A DNA stretch of 64,000 nt, taken from contig JAJAGP010000177.1 in the NCBI GenBank assembly GCA_025084515.1, positions 1-64,000 of the forward strand. The letters run 5' to 3'. The notes below the pieces were generated by a model. The model was not told the DNA's origin, did not search any database, and saw only the letters and a program-made list of their open reading frames with translations. Made by a program: the position numbers and the translations under genes. This DNA comes from Ancistrus triradiatus. Its lineage: Eukaryota; Chordata; Actinopteri; Siluriformes; Loricariidae. Each line of letters starts with the position of its first letter. Positions within the stretch are counted from its first letter, which is position 1. This document shows positions 11,301 to 22,605 of the stretch, in pieces.

Positions 11301-14300
11301 ACAATCACATAGCCATAGAATTGCTACACATCTTAAATATTATAACTAGAATTTGAATATTATGTGGAGTGCTATAAAATACTAGCTTGTATATGGGAAA
11401 TGTGACACGGGGTTGTAAAACAATAAATGCAATTTATGGGTGACCTTCAAAGTGTGGTTTGGTTAGAGTTCTTGTCTACGCCACCAAGCTACCACTGTTG
11501 GTCCCTTGAACAAGGTTCATAGCCCTCTTTTCGCCAGATGTGCTGCAATGTGTGATGAATTGGTAACAAGCTGGTATATGAGAAGATACTTTAATTGTAC
11601 TGTACAAATCTCTCTCTCTCATCTCAAATCTCTCATCAGCTGCCGATGTACCGTGCATCACTAGTTCATATTTGTTTATTTTATTAGCAGGAAATACTGT
11701 GTAATGCCAGAGCTTGTAAATTGCAAATGATTTACGTTGAGAACCATTACTGAGAAAATAAAGACAGAGAAACCCTTATTGTGAGTTAAGCAGGAATAAG
11801 TCAAGAATTAATGTGGCAACATAAACCAGAAGATGCATAGTTAATTAGCACAAACACGTGTAGGTAAGTGAAAAATGTGGGAAATAATTAGGGTGATTAA
11901 AATATTTAATCTTTATATCTCATTACTTTGCCACAACTAATACGGACAATATAAGCTTCACAATGCATTTATTACTTTTTTATTTATTCCATAACTTTAG
12001 TTCACCATGTCTAATAGGGGCAGGAATCAAGAGGCACCTCATGATTCAATTCCATTACGATTCGGTGGGCTGCGATTCAAATATTAATCGATTATCTATT
12101 TTTAATTAATTAATTTTTTTCTATACAGAGTTTCTTTTTTCTCACATTGATTCCTTAACTTCAGTTTTGGTATCATCGTAGACTGTAGGGATCGCTGTGT
12201 CAGTAATGCTGGCCTTACACCAAGTCATTTCAACCGATTTCATTGTCACAGACAAAATCTGCCTTTTTCTTGTCTACACGTTCTGATAAAATCAACCACG
12301 TTTAATATTTCAGAAGTCTAAAATCTTGGCTCACACAAACAGTGACGTGAACATTGTGAATAACCAATAGTTGAGCTCTCTCTCTCTCTCCAGCACCAAA
12401 CAGGAAATTCCATGTCTATCTGGATGGTACAGATAAAGGTGATTTTTACAGTTCAATGGGAGCAGACCTACAGGGATCTGACCCAGTAATGGAAACACTT
12501 CATTTTACTGTGCTACAATTATTTATAGATGTATTTGGGCTATTCACTATATTTGTCAGAGTTCTATATAAATTACTGAACTCCAAAATATAAGATAAAT
12601 TATAAAAAATATGTAAGATGCAAGAAATAACAGAAACGTAACACTGTACATAAAATAATGAAATGTGGCATTTTCATTTGATCTTAAGATCCCATTACAA
12701 TACTTATGAAGCAAATCTGTTTATTTTACAGGATGTGTGGCTGATTACCCAGGGAAAAATGTACTGTGAGTTTTCATAGTAAAACTGTGAATTGCTTGAC
12801 AGTTTTAATGTGAACTTTCACAGTTTGACCATGAAGTTCACAGTTCTACTATGAATGTTTAATGATAATTTGGCCACTTCATGGTTCTGCTGTGAAATCT
12901 CATAGTACAACTGTAAACTTGGTTGACTATGAACTGATCATGAATTATTTCACGGTTGTAATTAGAATTATGGTGGTAATTTGGCCACTTCATGGTTCTA
13001 CTGTCAAATTTCACAGTACATTGTTTCCTGGGTATGCTGCTTGTTTATTAATTGACTAATTTTTAGGTGTGTGTTTTCAAAAGATTTTAATCGGAAAAAG
13101 AAATTAAGTGTGAGTCTTAGTGATCATGTCAATAGTGATCATGTAAGCTCCCCAGCCTTTGTAAAATATTAGTCTGTGACTTTGACTTTAGTCTGTTAAA
13201 AGTGCATTAATGCATGCTCTATAATCCAGGTAAGTAAACACCAGAAAGTTGAATCAGTTCGTCTGGACACAATGATTTTGTGGGAGAAACATTTCGTAAC
13301 TCATCTAAGGGACTTACTGGAGACTGCAGCAGTCTCCAGTAAGTCAACCTTCCGGGATCTATTAAAAGTAAGTCTTTTCAAAAACTTCTAGCGTATGGTT
13401 AGCATGAAATATCTTCGAGACTGTACACTGTATCGCTGGTACAGTGGTACTCAGCAACTGAATACGAATTCAAGTCCCTGGCTATAAAAGTTGTGATAGA
13501 GTTTCTAATTCGCTTCGCTGTTTCCAAGTTGGATGGAAGTTTAGACAGTGCTTGTTTGTCTCTGTTGTATGTATGAATTAATGCAGCCCCTGAAAAGAGA
13601 GACGGCTTCCACTATGTGTACACCACAGACTGCACTTCATTTCCGAGTAACAACATAATGTTATCATTTAACATTTAAATAACTGGTTTTTAACATTTGT
13701 TTATCGATGCTGACTCGTCCACGTCCGCATCACAATGCATCTAAGATTCAAATTTTCCCCCACCCCTAATGTCTTTGCAGTATCATGACATTCCATTGCA
13801 ACTTCCAATGAAATTACCAAAACAATACAATACAAAGTATACCGACCTTTTAAGAGGGAGCTTTAAAGACTCACTCATGTTTTTCTTTTGTTCTCTTTAA
13901 GCTGTAGATCTCGTTCTCGGTCCAGATCCCATTCTCCATTCAGTAACCGAGGACGAAAACCTCAAAGAGAATATCAGAACTATCGGGAGTTCAGAGGCTA
14001 CCACAGAGGCTTCCGGAGGCCATATTTCTTCCGGGGTAGAGGGCGAGGCTACTTTCGTGGCCGTTTTCAGCGCGGTGGAGGGTACAATAACTACAGATCA
14101 AACAACTGGCAAAACTTTTACCAGAATCCACACCAAAACCAGAAACAGCAGCAGAAACAACAACAACAGCAGCATGCCCACAGCCCAAAGAGGGGGCGCT
14201 CACGCACCCCCAAAAAACATTCAAGCAGCCCTCAATCACTCGGTCATTCACACCGCTCGGACAGATCTTCATCAATGCATTCACACCACTCCTCTTCCTC

Positions 14301-17300
14301 TAACTCTTCGCGACAGAAAGCTGGCTCTGCTAAGCAGACTGCCAACGAGACACTCTGTGCACCTGTGCAAAGCCAAAAATGTGTTGGAATAAATGGAATG
14401 CTGCTAGAACAAGGAGGGCAACCACCGGAGACAGAGGAGTATACTACTGGAGACAAGGTTCCAGTGAACCATAACAGCTCAAGAAAGGCCAGTCCACAGG
14501 TTGACTCTGCTATCATTGCTGGCCAAGATGACCTGGCCAACAGTAAGAGAGATCCCATCCCAACAAGTTCAACATCATCCAACTGGCAGACTGTTGCCTT
14601 TACTCCTTCTCGCAGCAGCCCAAAGAAAAGTCCCACAACACTTTTGTCAGGTTTTTCAAATGTAGAAAAGGAGGAGGATTCAGTTGCCATGTCTATTGCA
14701 TTTAAAAAGTAAGTATGAAGCATAGTGATTTATAATCCCAAATCTGAAAAAGTTGTGACAGTATGGAAAATGCAAAAAACACACAAACAAAAAAAAAACA
14801 ACAATGGTCTATGTTATATTTGCTTTAACATTTATTTCATTGCACACAGTATGAACCCACAATATTTCATGTTTTGTCTGGTCAGCTTCATATCATTTGT
14901 TAATATACATCCATTTCTGCATTTCAGGACTAGAACGCATTCCAATAACAGTTGGGATGGTAAAGCATTTACCACTTTGTAATGTCGCCATTCCCTTTCA
15001 CGACATTTAAAAGATGTTTTGGCACAGAGGATACCAAAGCAAAGTGTTTCAGGTGTTATTTTGTCCCTGTCTTCCTGCAAACATGTCTTAAGGTGAGCAA
15101 CAGTATGGGGTTGTTGTCATCACAGTACTGCATGCAGGCCAGTTCAATGCCCGTTCCCTCTTCTCCGGCAGTCATGCCTTTTTGTAATGTGTGCGGCATG
15201 TGGTTTTGCATTGTCTGAAAAAGATGTCTTGAAGGCAGCACATGTTGCTCTAAAATCTCAGATCTACTACTGCATTAATGCTGCCATTACAGAAATGTAT
15301 ATGAGCTTTGCCAAAGGCACTGAGACAGCCCATTACCATGGGAAACTCTGGGTTTTGGACTTGTTGTTGTTATCCTGGATGGTAGTCTGGATGATCTTTT
15401 TCACTTTTGGTCATGAGCCCAAGACATCCATTTCTTTCAAAAACGATCTGGAATACTGATTCATCTGGCCACAATACACATTTCCACTGTATGATTGTCC
15501 ATCCTAGATGCCTCTGCGCCCAAAGAAGTCGACACTGCTTCTGGACAATGTTAACATAAGGCTTCATTTTGCACAGTCACGTCTTAAGTGGCATTTGTGA
15601 ATGTAATTCCGTATTATAGTGCTTGATAAAGTAATCGCCGATGTGGTTCTATCAGCTATTGATGAATGACAGTTTGTGATGCAGTGCTGTCTGAGGGACC
15701 CGATATCACAGGTGTTTAGTTTATGCTTGTGCCCTTGCCATTTATGCACTGAAATTCCCCCAGATTCCTTGAATCACTTAATGATATTATGCACTGTAGA
15801 GGGAGAAATATGCAAAACCCTCTCCACTCTTTCTTTGAAAAACATTGTCTTTAAACATTTCCAGAATTTTCTCACCCATTTGTTCACAAATTTTAGATCT
15901 CTGCCCATCTTTGCTCCTCAAAAACTCCTTTTGTGGACACTGTTGTTGTATCAAATCTTGATTACAGTCACCTGTTGAGATCACCTATTTGAAGTCACAT
16001 CATTGTTTGGATTTTTTGTCTCATTACGAGCCCTAAATTGCCCACATCCCAACTTTTCTGGAACTTGTCACAGGCCTGAAATGCAGGAATGGATATATAA
16101 TAACAAATGAAATGAAGTTGACCAGACAAAACATGAAATATCTTTAGTTCCTACTGTCTGCAGTGAAGTAAAAGTCAAAGTAAATGTAAGACACACTACG
16201 TTTTGTATTATTATTATTATTATTAAGTGCATTTTTCTGAGTTGGGTTGTAGATAAAGTGGTATTCAATGAGAAGTTTGTCAAAATGTGTTGAGTTGTAG
16301 TCTTAATTATTCTAAGTCACAAACACTTACTGCTTTTGTGTGAGATACTGGCCCACCCCTCCAGCCTTGCATATAAAACACCTCTGGAACTTTTCTGCCA
16401 GACTGATACATCCATCTAAAAAACTGGAATTTGTTGTTTGTGTCAATTTGAGAATGTGATATGTCAGATGGAAAGAAGCCTCCACAGCTGGATGTGGATC
16501 TTAGAAGCACGGTCTTGTTTAGATGTTCTGAAATTACACCATGTTTATAGAAAAACCAGGTGAATATTGGTTTCTAGATATCTTGAGCTCATAATGTATT
16601 ATTGTCAGGATTACCCAACAATCAGACATTGACTTTATATGAAGGTATTTATAGCAAAACTTGTCCTGAATGCAGCTTTTTTAAAAGCAATGTTGCCATC
16701 ACCCTCCTAGAACCAAGCTAATGGGTGGGAATTGGTTACAGTTACCAATCCATGATAAAAAAAATAGTGTTTGACATGCTATCTAAGTTGTGATTATGGA
16801 CTTGACCTGTGTTGAAATTGTTCTCTTGCTTCCCTGGAGACCTGAAAACTCTAGGTGCAATTCTCTAGAGACATCCTCCATGATCCTTGTATTAACATAA
16901 ACTTCTGTGGCTATGTAAAGCCATAATTAACTGTCAATGACTCTGTTTTTCATCTCAGATTCTTAGAGGAGCAGAAGACTAAGAGGCAGGCTGCCGCAGA
17001 TAAAATTATGGAGAAAGTGGCAGGCAGTGTGAATGTCTTACATGAAAAATGCAATAGCAAGTCTGAGGGCTTTTTAAATCAACCCTCTGCTCCAAGTTTA
17101 TCTACGCCTGCAGAATATAAGAAAAAGGAGGCTGAACTATCCAAAAGTGTGGGCAGTTGTTTGCTAAATAGGCCACCATTCCAATGTGAAGATGGTGAGG
17201 AAGAAGATGGTGAGGATACCGAGCCCCACTTACCACAGAATGTTGTGAGGAATGATGCTCCCAAGTGCAAAAATAAAGGCGCAGTGTCTACTCGTGAGCT

Positions 17301-20258
17301 ATTTGAGGAGCATGTCAGGAGGTTGGAGGACAAAGCATGGGATGATGAGCTTGAGGCCTTCCTACTAAGCCGGGAGAAGAAACGGGTGGCACGCATTCTG
17401 TCTGCTCTCTCTAAAAGGGAGAAGTTAGCACATAAATTAGAGAACCTCTCCCCTGACAGACCCTCAAAAAAGAAAAGAAAGGAGAAAACTATCTCGAATC
17501 CTTCTCCCACGCATGCAGATTATCCTCAAAGAAGTTCTGAGAGCCAAACGCAAGAAATATTTGTGAATTTGAGAGATGAATCCCCACCCAGACCATCTTT
17601 AAAAAGAGAGCCAGATATTAATCTGAGAATTGATTCCCTCAGCAATGACTTGGCAAGGTAAATACTTTCTTTCACAAATGTCCATCTTTGAAAGTACATA
17701 ACATGAACATTTGACAGTTGTGCTCACTTAGCATGCCTCGTAATGCAAACGCACATGCAGAATGTACACGCAAATTCTGATAGTGGAAGTAATACCATAA
17801 AACATGTTTGCTATTATTCGTATGTTAACTATCCTATTCAACTAAACACTTCATTTAATCAGACAAATCAATTTGGATTGGACTTGATAGATTTACTCTG
17901 ATGGAGACATACATGCAATATTTCTCTTCCAATTAAGCTATCATTCGGATTACTAACAAATTATATAATAGAATCTGTAAATGTATAGAATCCTACTTTA
18001 GATTAGATGTCCAGTTTGCAAAGTTGCAGTGTGGCTGCAGGTTTTCGTTCTCAGCAGTACGATAAACTCATCAGTCATCTGTATCAGCTCTATCTCCTGC
18101 TGGATGGAAATGATAACCTGCAGTCACCTTTATAGATAATACTGGATATCTCTGCTCCAAATATATCATATTTGTTTGGTTTCCATCTGGACTGTGGTGA
18201 CCTAGCGGTTAAGGTACTGGACTCTGGACCATAAGGTCCAGGGTTCAAATCCCATATCTGCCAAGCTGCCACTGTCCTTGAGCAAAACCCTTAACCCACA
18301 ATTGCTTGGATTGTAAGATTGTATCAATTGTAAGTCGCTCTGGATAAGGGCGTCTGCTAAATGCTGTAAATGTAGCTTGATTTAGTTTGTACAGCATGTT
18401 TATTCTTAGCCTCTGATGTGTATATTGTTTATGTCTTGCAGATCCTCTGTTTTGTCTAGTGATTGGAGGAATGCTATGGAGCTTGGGCACTGTGATAAAA
18501 AAGAACAGGAGTTACACTCGGTCTGCCATTACCTACGGTGTAATAATTCATGCAGAAGCCCATCAGAGCTATTCGCTCAGCATGTCGTTTCAATAATCCA
18601 TGATATCAAAGGTGACTGAAACATCTTTGTTACGAACTGATGTTCTGATTTTGAGATTCGGCTTTTAACAAAGTACATCCTATATGTGGTTCAGCAGACA
18701 ACTAGGCACTTCTCATAATCCTTTTTGGACTCGATGGGAGATGTGAAACTGTTATGAAAACTTTCTGTCTCTTCATGTGTGCAAAAAAGCACTAAACCAA
18801 ATATTAACTGATCATATTGAAGTGCTATGTTGTTCAAACTGGTCTGCACAAATAGTTTAAGTCAAATCTGCAGATTTTAGAGGAATTCATGGCAGTCAGT
18901 ATCCTCTGTGATACGGTCATACTGCAATATATTGTTTTATCTCAAAACTCATAAGGAATCGCCTGTTTTGAGCAAGTATGATCTATTTGGAATGCATGTA
19001 TTTATGGCTGTATATGCTTACGTTGTGACTTTCATTTATCTTAATCAAAACCCAAACTTATTATTGTCATTAACTAAATGATCTCCTGTGTTTCACCTCT
19101 AAATTTTCCATAGCTCAACATTTTCCTTCCTCTGGAATAACTCTAAATGATCGATTTGCCATGTACCAAAGAGCAGCTGTCGAGAAAGAACTCATGAAGA
19201 CAAGAAAAAGTCCTGAGATACACAGGTATAAAACAGTTTACTGTGATATCCTCAATAATATCTGAAATATTATAATCAGAAAGTGCAGCAAATTAACAGT
19301 TTTTTTTATTTCATATATGGCGATCCACACGATATGGCCAAATGTTTGTAGCTTTTGGGGCTAATGTTTCATGGCTAAGCTGGTATTGCTCCAAGATGTT
19401 TCCACTTCACAGTTACAGTATCTACAGTTAACCATGAAACCGCCAGCAGCATAGAAGTCTGAAGAACTGAAAACGTGGTATCATAAGAATCCTATCACAT
19501 GGCTCTTCGATATAACCCATTCAACTGCCGATGTTTGCTTATGGAGTTTTCATGCATGTGGGCTTGATTAATTATAATTGGACTCTCTGTTTTGGCCATG
19601 TAGAATCCCCTTGAGAACTTGGAGATTCTTAAAAAAATCTGATGACCTTTATCTCTTTGTTTTTTTCTCCATAGGAGAATTGATGTTTCTCCAAGTGCTT
19701 TTAAGCGGCACTCTCACCTGTTTGATGAATTGAAAGGATCCGTGGATGGCAGCTTCAAGGTGACCGAAAATTTTGAAATATGACGTATTTTGGGGGAAAA
19801 TGCTGCGAGAGTGAGCCAGCCAGATCAACCTTAGCATCCCACAACACTGTCTCTCTCTAAGCCTCTGCTTTACTCTTGCAAGAGAGATATAAGCTTTCTG
19901 CTAAATGAAAGGGAGATGTGAAAAGAGGCACATTCAATTTATTGTGTTGTATATGCCCATCACAACAATGGTTATTATTTACTGTGGCTAGAAGAAATGA
20001 GTGGTCATAAATGGAAGTGACTCCTTGGCAAAGCATTCAAAGGATTCTTATCAGATGTCATAGTAAGTATTCTTATTCAAAGCCTGAAAAGAACAAACCA
20101 AGCCAAACAACAACCAAAAAAAAACTTACCTTCACATGCACCAGTGAAAACATTATGATGTGGAAATTTTATCTTTTACATTCTGCCGATGCTTGTTCTT
20201 GATCCTATCCAAACAATATTTAAGCTGTAAAATGGCTTCTGAATAGAAGATGATGATG

Positions 20259-20301
<43 letters not shown>

Positions 20302-22035
20302 CAGCAATAATATTTATTATTATTATTATCATTATTATTATTATTGTTGTTATTATTATTATTATTATTATTATTAATATTATTATTATTGTTATTATTA
20401 CTATTATTATTATTATTGTTAGTAGTAATAATAATAATAATAATAATAATCTATATAAAAATTGCTTCTTCTGTATTTACTCTTACCTATGCAATCATAA
20501 CTCATCTCTGAATATGGTCCTAGCATTTTAGATTATATGAAGTCCTACAAATCACAGATAAGTTCACAGTCAACGCCAAAGGGTTTTTAGAAATGCTGTT
20601 AAGAAAAGAAAAGTCATTTGGCTAGGTATATTTGCATGCATGAATTGTCTTGGCCTCATCCCATATGATTTTAAAGTAAGCCACTAGAGCACACCACTAA
20701 TCTTTAGCCTGGCCACACCACCTTTGTGTCTCTTTAACACAGGTTGACGGTAATAAAAATAAAGGGGATACAGTTGACCTTCGAATGGACATTGAGCAGC
20801 GTAAAAAATACTTAAGCAGAGTAAAAACTGAAAAGGACGGACGAGAAGAATTAGAAGAGTCAGCTGAATCCAGCATTGAGAGATCCTCTGACAAATCTTC
20901 CAAGCACCACAAAAAATCAAAGTAGGTTCCGTAGTACTTGACTATAATGGCTAATTAGTTATATATATATAGTGGCAACCATCCGATACTCACAATTAAA
21001 ATTGAGTATCTGATATTTCCCACCGATTTCTAGCTAATTAACAGAAACATTGAACAATTTCCTAGTTTATTGGCATCTATTCTTCCTAAACATCTTCATC
21101 TTGCTTTTCTCACAAGATCTTGTTTTATCCACCAGAAAAAGCAAGAAAAAGCGAATGCGTTCTCACTCCTCCTCCTCGTCTTGCTCTTCCTTTGCTCATG
21201 AAGATGAGGCTGAGTCCACCAAGAACAGCTTCCTCAAGATCCAACCGCAGCTTAGAGAACGTGTTGAGCCCACAACAAGGGGACAGCAAAGTGGAGGATT
21301 TGTAAGTCTCTATTAGTATTTCTGAATGGGCACTGAATGCTTTAAATTTATGCTTATTGACTTCTTGGTGTATTTTGTAGCAGTTCAGAATACGAGGGAG
21401 AGGTTGGAGCAGAGTGAACTCAGTTGTAAACAATAGCAGTGGCAATAGGAATTCTTTTGAGATGGGTGACACCAAGAATGAGGAGTGGGATCCAGAGCAC
21501 ATGGCCAAAAGCAAGAAATACTACCTGGTATGATTTCATAGCTGGACCTTATTAAAATGTAATATTCTCCTTCATTTGAGGAGGAAAACTGTAACAAATG
21601 GCATTGATACATTTACAATACTAAAAGTATAGTGACATTCCCGGTGATTTTCGCAATATTCACAAATATTCATAGATCCTGATATTTAAATAAGGGTAAA
21701 TGTGTGAGTATGCCGGCTTAAAAGCATTTAAGTCTAATTTTTACTATAATTATTACATAGATTTTTATGAAAATTGTCTTTAAAGTCAAATGTAATTTGA
21801 TTTATTTTTGTGATTGTAGCAAAATGACAGAGATGCTGAGAGTGATAGGAAGTGGTCGGAGACCAAGGGAAGTGGCCAGGCTGGTGTCCCACGTGTCAAG
21901 GGGCGTTTTATTCTACGGCGGCCCACCAGTTCCAGTACGGCTAACAACAATAACTGGAAGTATGGCAAGTTTCAGGCCAGTGGTGAAGATACCGAATCTG
22001 GGAACAGGGACCAAAGAGAGCAAAACAATACATGA
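8214..22035 (+). CDS. thrap3: THRAP3-like (TRAP150/BCLAF1 family) nuclear Arg/Ser-rich protein, complete, 10 coding exons
   Basis: Joined coding exons are 8214-8347, 13902-14708, 16959-17657, 18442-18611, 19114-19225, 19675-19759, 20743-20921, 21136-21301, 21381-21527 and 21820-22035, giving 2715 nt and about 904 residues. Every junction is GT-AG and every phase fits. Visible protein features, in order: an RS-rich N-terminus (about 1-70) beginning MSKTTRSSSR; an Arg/Gly/Tyr block (about 70-110) with FRGYHRGFRRPYFFRGR; a Gln/His and Ser-rich linker; an acidic and lysine-rich middle; the family core SPSELFAQHVVSIIHDIK, then ITLNDRF and SPEIHRRIDVSPSAF (about 585-655); VDLRMDIEQRKK; and a C-terminal FRIRGRGW...EEWDP...SKKYYL block. 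Human THRAP3 has about 955 residues, so the length fits. Known family role: nuclear coactivator and pre-mRNA processing factor in speckles and Mediator/TRAP-associated complexes. The YQN-EFRG-RRPYFFRGR and NYRSNNWQNF pattern favours THRAP3 over BCLAF1. I cannot tell thrap3a from thrap3b. Confidence 0.92.
8783..9931 (+). mobile_element. Tc1-type transposon with broken transposase, 3' end lost
   Basis: The left terminal repeat begins cactgcctggcaaaaaa at 8783. Transposase pieces are 8978-9274 (HTH region) and 9262-9834, carrying WSDESRFTLF, GGAMIWGCCS, IFQHDNARIQRA and WNPIDNLW. The third catalytic Glu of the usual PIENLW reads Asp here, and the first half is frame-shifted from the second. The right terminal repeat is missing: near 9932 the sequence switches to another repeat. 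Confidence 0.8.
9932..10303 (+). repeat. Dispersed non-autonomous repeat, fuller copy
   Basis: From tttacatctacaaggtggag to ccataatgttatccc, including cagcagcactgctgtgtctg and ggtcctgtgagggtcctgac. It is the same repeat as the fragments at 3058-3490 and abuts the truncated Tc1 element. Confidence 0.6.
10304..12010. other. Intronic stretch, mostly unrecognised
   Basis: No coding region or named repeat is supported. A gcgg|gtaagt donor-like site lies near 10758, downstream of a tgactca motif at about 10638 (see findings). The rest is plain AT-rich intron. Confidence 0.4.
12748..13032. mobile_element. 285-bp MITE with inverted ends and TA target duplication
   Basis: Left end cccagggaaaaatgtactgt and right end acagtacattgtttcctggg are inverted repeats flanked by TA (12746-12747 and 13033-13034). 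The inside is filled with short variants of ttcacagt/actgtgaa and two copies of atttggccacttcatggttc. Confidence 0.8.
13311..13345. repeat. Perfect hairpin, 15-bp stem, 5-base loop
   Basis: gacttactggagact (13311-13325), loop gcagc, then agtctccagtaagtc (13331-13345). Confidence 0.9.
13902..14708 (+). CDS. thrap3: thrap3-like large exon: RS tract, RGG/YRG block, Gln/Ser-rich linker
   Basis: The acceptor is ctctttaag and the donor gtaagt begins at 14709. It encodes residues about 45-314: an RSRSRSHSPFSNRGRKP start, the FRGYHRGFRRPYFFRGRGRG and NYRSNNWQNF block that marks THRAP3, a Gln run, then a Ser-rich region ending SIAFKK. A long open frame in the antisense and +2 frames here is a shadow. 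A long-TIR transposon begins only about 22 bases after the donor. Confidence 0.9.
14731..16252 (-). mobile_element. Tc1/mariner-type element with long terminal inverted repeats
   Basis: The ends tataatcccaaatctgaaaa (14731) and its diverged complement ending gggttgta (16252) continue as inverted similarity for about 220 bases each. They share blocks such as atatttcatgttttgtctgg. The minus strand carries transposase remnants, for example WKCVLWPDESVFQIVFERNG at about 15420-15500, with many stops. A related copy in plus orientation lies at 27781-29230. Confidence 0.75.
16253..16958. other. Intron, nothing recognised
   Basis: No coding sequence or known repeat is seen up to the acceptor at 16958. 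Confidence 0.4.
16959..17657 (+). CDS. thrap3: thrap3-like exon: FLEEQKT segment and charged middle region
   Basis: The acceptor is tttcatctcag and the donor is gtaaat after 17657. In phase it opens with KFLEEQKTKRQ, the counterpart of the YLEEQKT segment of THRAP3. It continues through an acidic stretch (EDGEEEDGEDTEPH) and a basic stretch (PSKKKRKEK, a likely nuclear localisation signal), and ends INLRIDSLSNDLAR, the counterpart of VNVRMDSFDEDLAR. Residues about 314-547. Confidence 0.9.
18190..18375 (+). mobile_element. tRNA-derived SINE, near full length
   Basis: gactgtggtgacctagcggttaa at the 5' end is A-box-like, ggttcaaatccc is B-box-like, and the tail is ggataagggcgtctgctaaa. Same family as 6665-6860. 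Confidence 0.88.
18442..18611 (+). CDS. thrap3: thrap3-like exon: SPSELFAQH core
   Basis: The acceptor is atgtcttgcag and the donor gtgact follows 18611. It encodes KKEQELHSVCHYL and SPSELFAQHVVSIIHDIK, the best conserved core of the THRAP3/BCLAF1/BCLAF3 family. Phase 2 in, phase 1 out. Confidence 0.92.
19114..19225 (+). CDS. thrap3: thrap3-like exon: ITLNDRF to SPEIHR
   Basis: The acceptor is attttccatag and the donor gtataa follows 19225. It encodes FPSSGITLNDRFAMYQ and KSPEIHR, matching the GMTLHERF and KSPEIHRR motifs of the family. Phase 1 in, phase 2 out. Confidence 0.91.
19312..19640. repeat. Relic of a common teleost dispersed repeat
   Basis: Starts near atatggccaaatgtttgtag and contains agttacagtatctacagtta and ctgccgatgtttgcttatgg. 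These blocks recur diverged at 31496-31690. Recognised as a repeat family from recurrence, class not assigned. Confidence 0.5.
19675..19759 (+). CDS. thrap3: thrap3-like exon: RIDVSPSAF
   Basis: The acceptor is ttctccatag and the donor gtgacc follows 19759. It encodes RRIDVSPSAFKRHSHLFDELK, the counterpart of RRIDISPSTFRKH. It ends on a full codon. Confidence 0.9.
20247..20450. repeat. (ATA/TTA)n microsatellite cluster
   Basis: About 200 bases of AAT, TTA and TAT triplets in both polarities, so the two halves could pair. The Ile-rich open frame is an artefact. Confidence 0.95.
20743..20921 (+). CDS. thrap3: thrap3-like exon: VDLRMDIEQRKK
   Basis: The acceptor is ctttaacacag and the donor gtaggt follows 20921. 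It encodes VDLRMDIEQRKKY followed by an acidic and Ser/Lys-rich stretch ending SSKHHKKSK. It matches VDLRLDIERRKK of THRAP3. Confidence 0.9.
21136..21301 (+). CDS. thrap3: thrap3-like exon: Lys/Arg then Ser-rich stretch
   Basis: The acceptor is atccaccag and the donor gtaagt follows 21301. It encodes KKSKKKRMRSHSSSSSCSS, then an acidic segment, ending RGQQSGGF. Phase 2 in, phase 0 out. Confidence 0.88.
21381..21527 (+). CDS. thrap3: thrap3-like exon: RIRGRGW and EEWDPEH-SKKYYL
   Basis: The acceptor is ttttgtag, followed at once by another CAG (a tandem NAGNAG site), so the first Gln codon may be optional. The donor gtatga follows 21527. It encodes FRIRGRGWSRV, an Asn/Ser-rich spacer, and EEWDPEHMAKSKKYYL, a hallmark of the family C-terminus. 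Confidence 0.9.
21820..22035 (+). CDS. thrap3: thrap3-like terminal coding exon
   Basis: The acceptor is tgtgattgtag. It encodes QNDRDAESDRKW, then VPRVKGRFILRRPTSSS and NWKYGKFQASGEDTE, the counterparts of DDREGEGSDKW, GRGRFMFRKSSTS and KWAHDKFSGEEGE. The stop is TGA at 22033-22035. Confidence 0.9.
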   Translation, partial: QNDRDAESDRKWSETKGSGQAGVPRVKGRFILRRPTSSSTANNNNWKYGKFQASGEDTESGNRDQREQNNT

Positions 22036-22605
22036 GTCAGTGCATAGGTATTACCCATGCCCAGGATGGACAATGCTCTTGACCCCGTTACGCACAGGAC
22101 CATGTCTGAAAAACTGAATCTTTGGCAGTTGCACTAGGTATATTAAAGGATGGTGATACAAAACAAGCCAACCTATTTCTTTAACTGGGATTAAATCTTA
22201 ATACATTTTTTTATAGATGTATTATTTTTTTTCTCATTAAGACATTATGGATTTTGGTCTGTGGGTAAGAGACTGTTTAGGTGGTTGTTTGTACCACCTA
22301 TATAACCTTTCTATGCAGGTGCGATAAGGTTGTTGTTTTTTATTCTATATATATTGTTGCAGATATGCAATGTTATGGCTAGTGACCCTTTCAAAAGACA
22401 GTTTAGGTGAATAAGTGTCCTTCAGAACCAGATCCATGCTGAGATGATTTTTCTTCATATGTAATGATTTGCTGTTGAGCTAGGGGAAAAGGGCTTTCTC
22501 ATGCCTTGTATGTGATCTTGACAGGGTTTGTCGAAGAGCCTCCTGTTTTTTAAAGAGGTAATGTGGATCTACTGTGGCAATAAACACAATCTTAGCATCA
22601 AAGTT
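22036..22605 (+). other. thrap3: 3' UTR of the thrap3-like gene
   Basis: AT-rich non-coding DNA follows the TGA. AATAAA at 22579-22584 is the first canonical polyadenylation signal seen downstream, so the transcript probably ends near 22600. The exact cleavage site is inferred. Confidence 0.6.

Larger units (their letters stand above)
12010..13770. mobile_element. hAT-like element with nested MITE
   Basis: The ends look like imperfect inverted repeats (taggggcaggaatc at about 12014; complement of cccccacccctaat at about 13769), flanked on both sides by atgtc. There is no transposase. The class and exact ends are inferred. Confidence 0.4.

Noticed and set aside
14244..14723. 159-codon antisense frame over the thrap3 large exon
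   Set aside because: Shadow of the RS/Gln-rich coding frame with no recognisable similarity.
18190..18375. tRNA gene
   Set aside because: A and B boxes are tRNA-like, but body and tail identify a SINE; no clean cloverleaf or anticodon.
20250..20531. 93-codon Ile-rich frame
   Set aside because: Translated ATA/TTA microsatellite.
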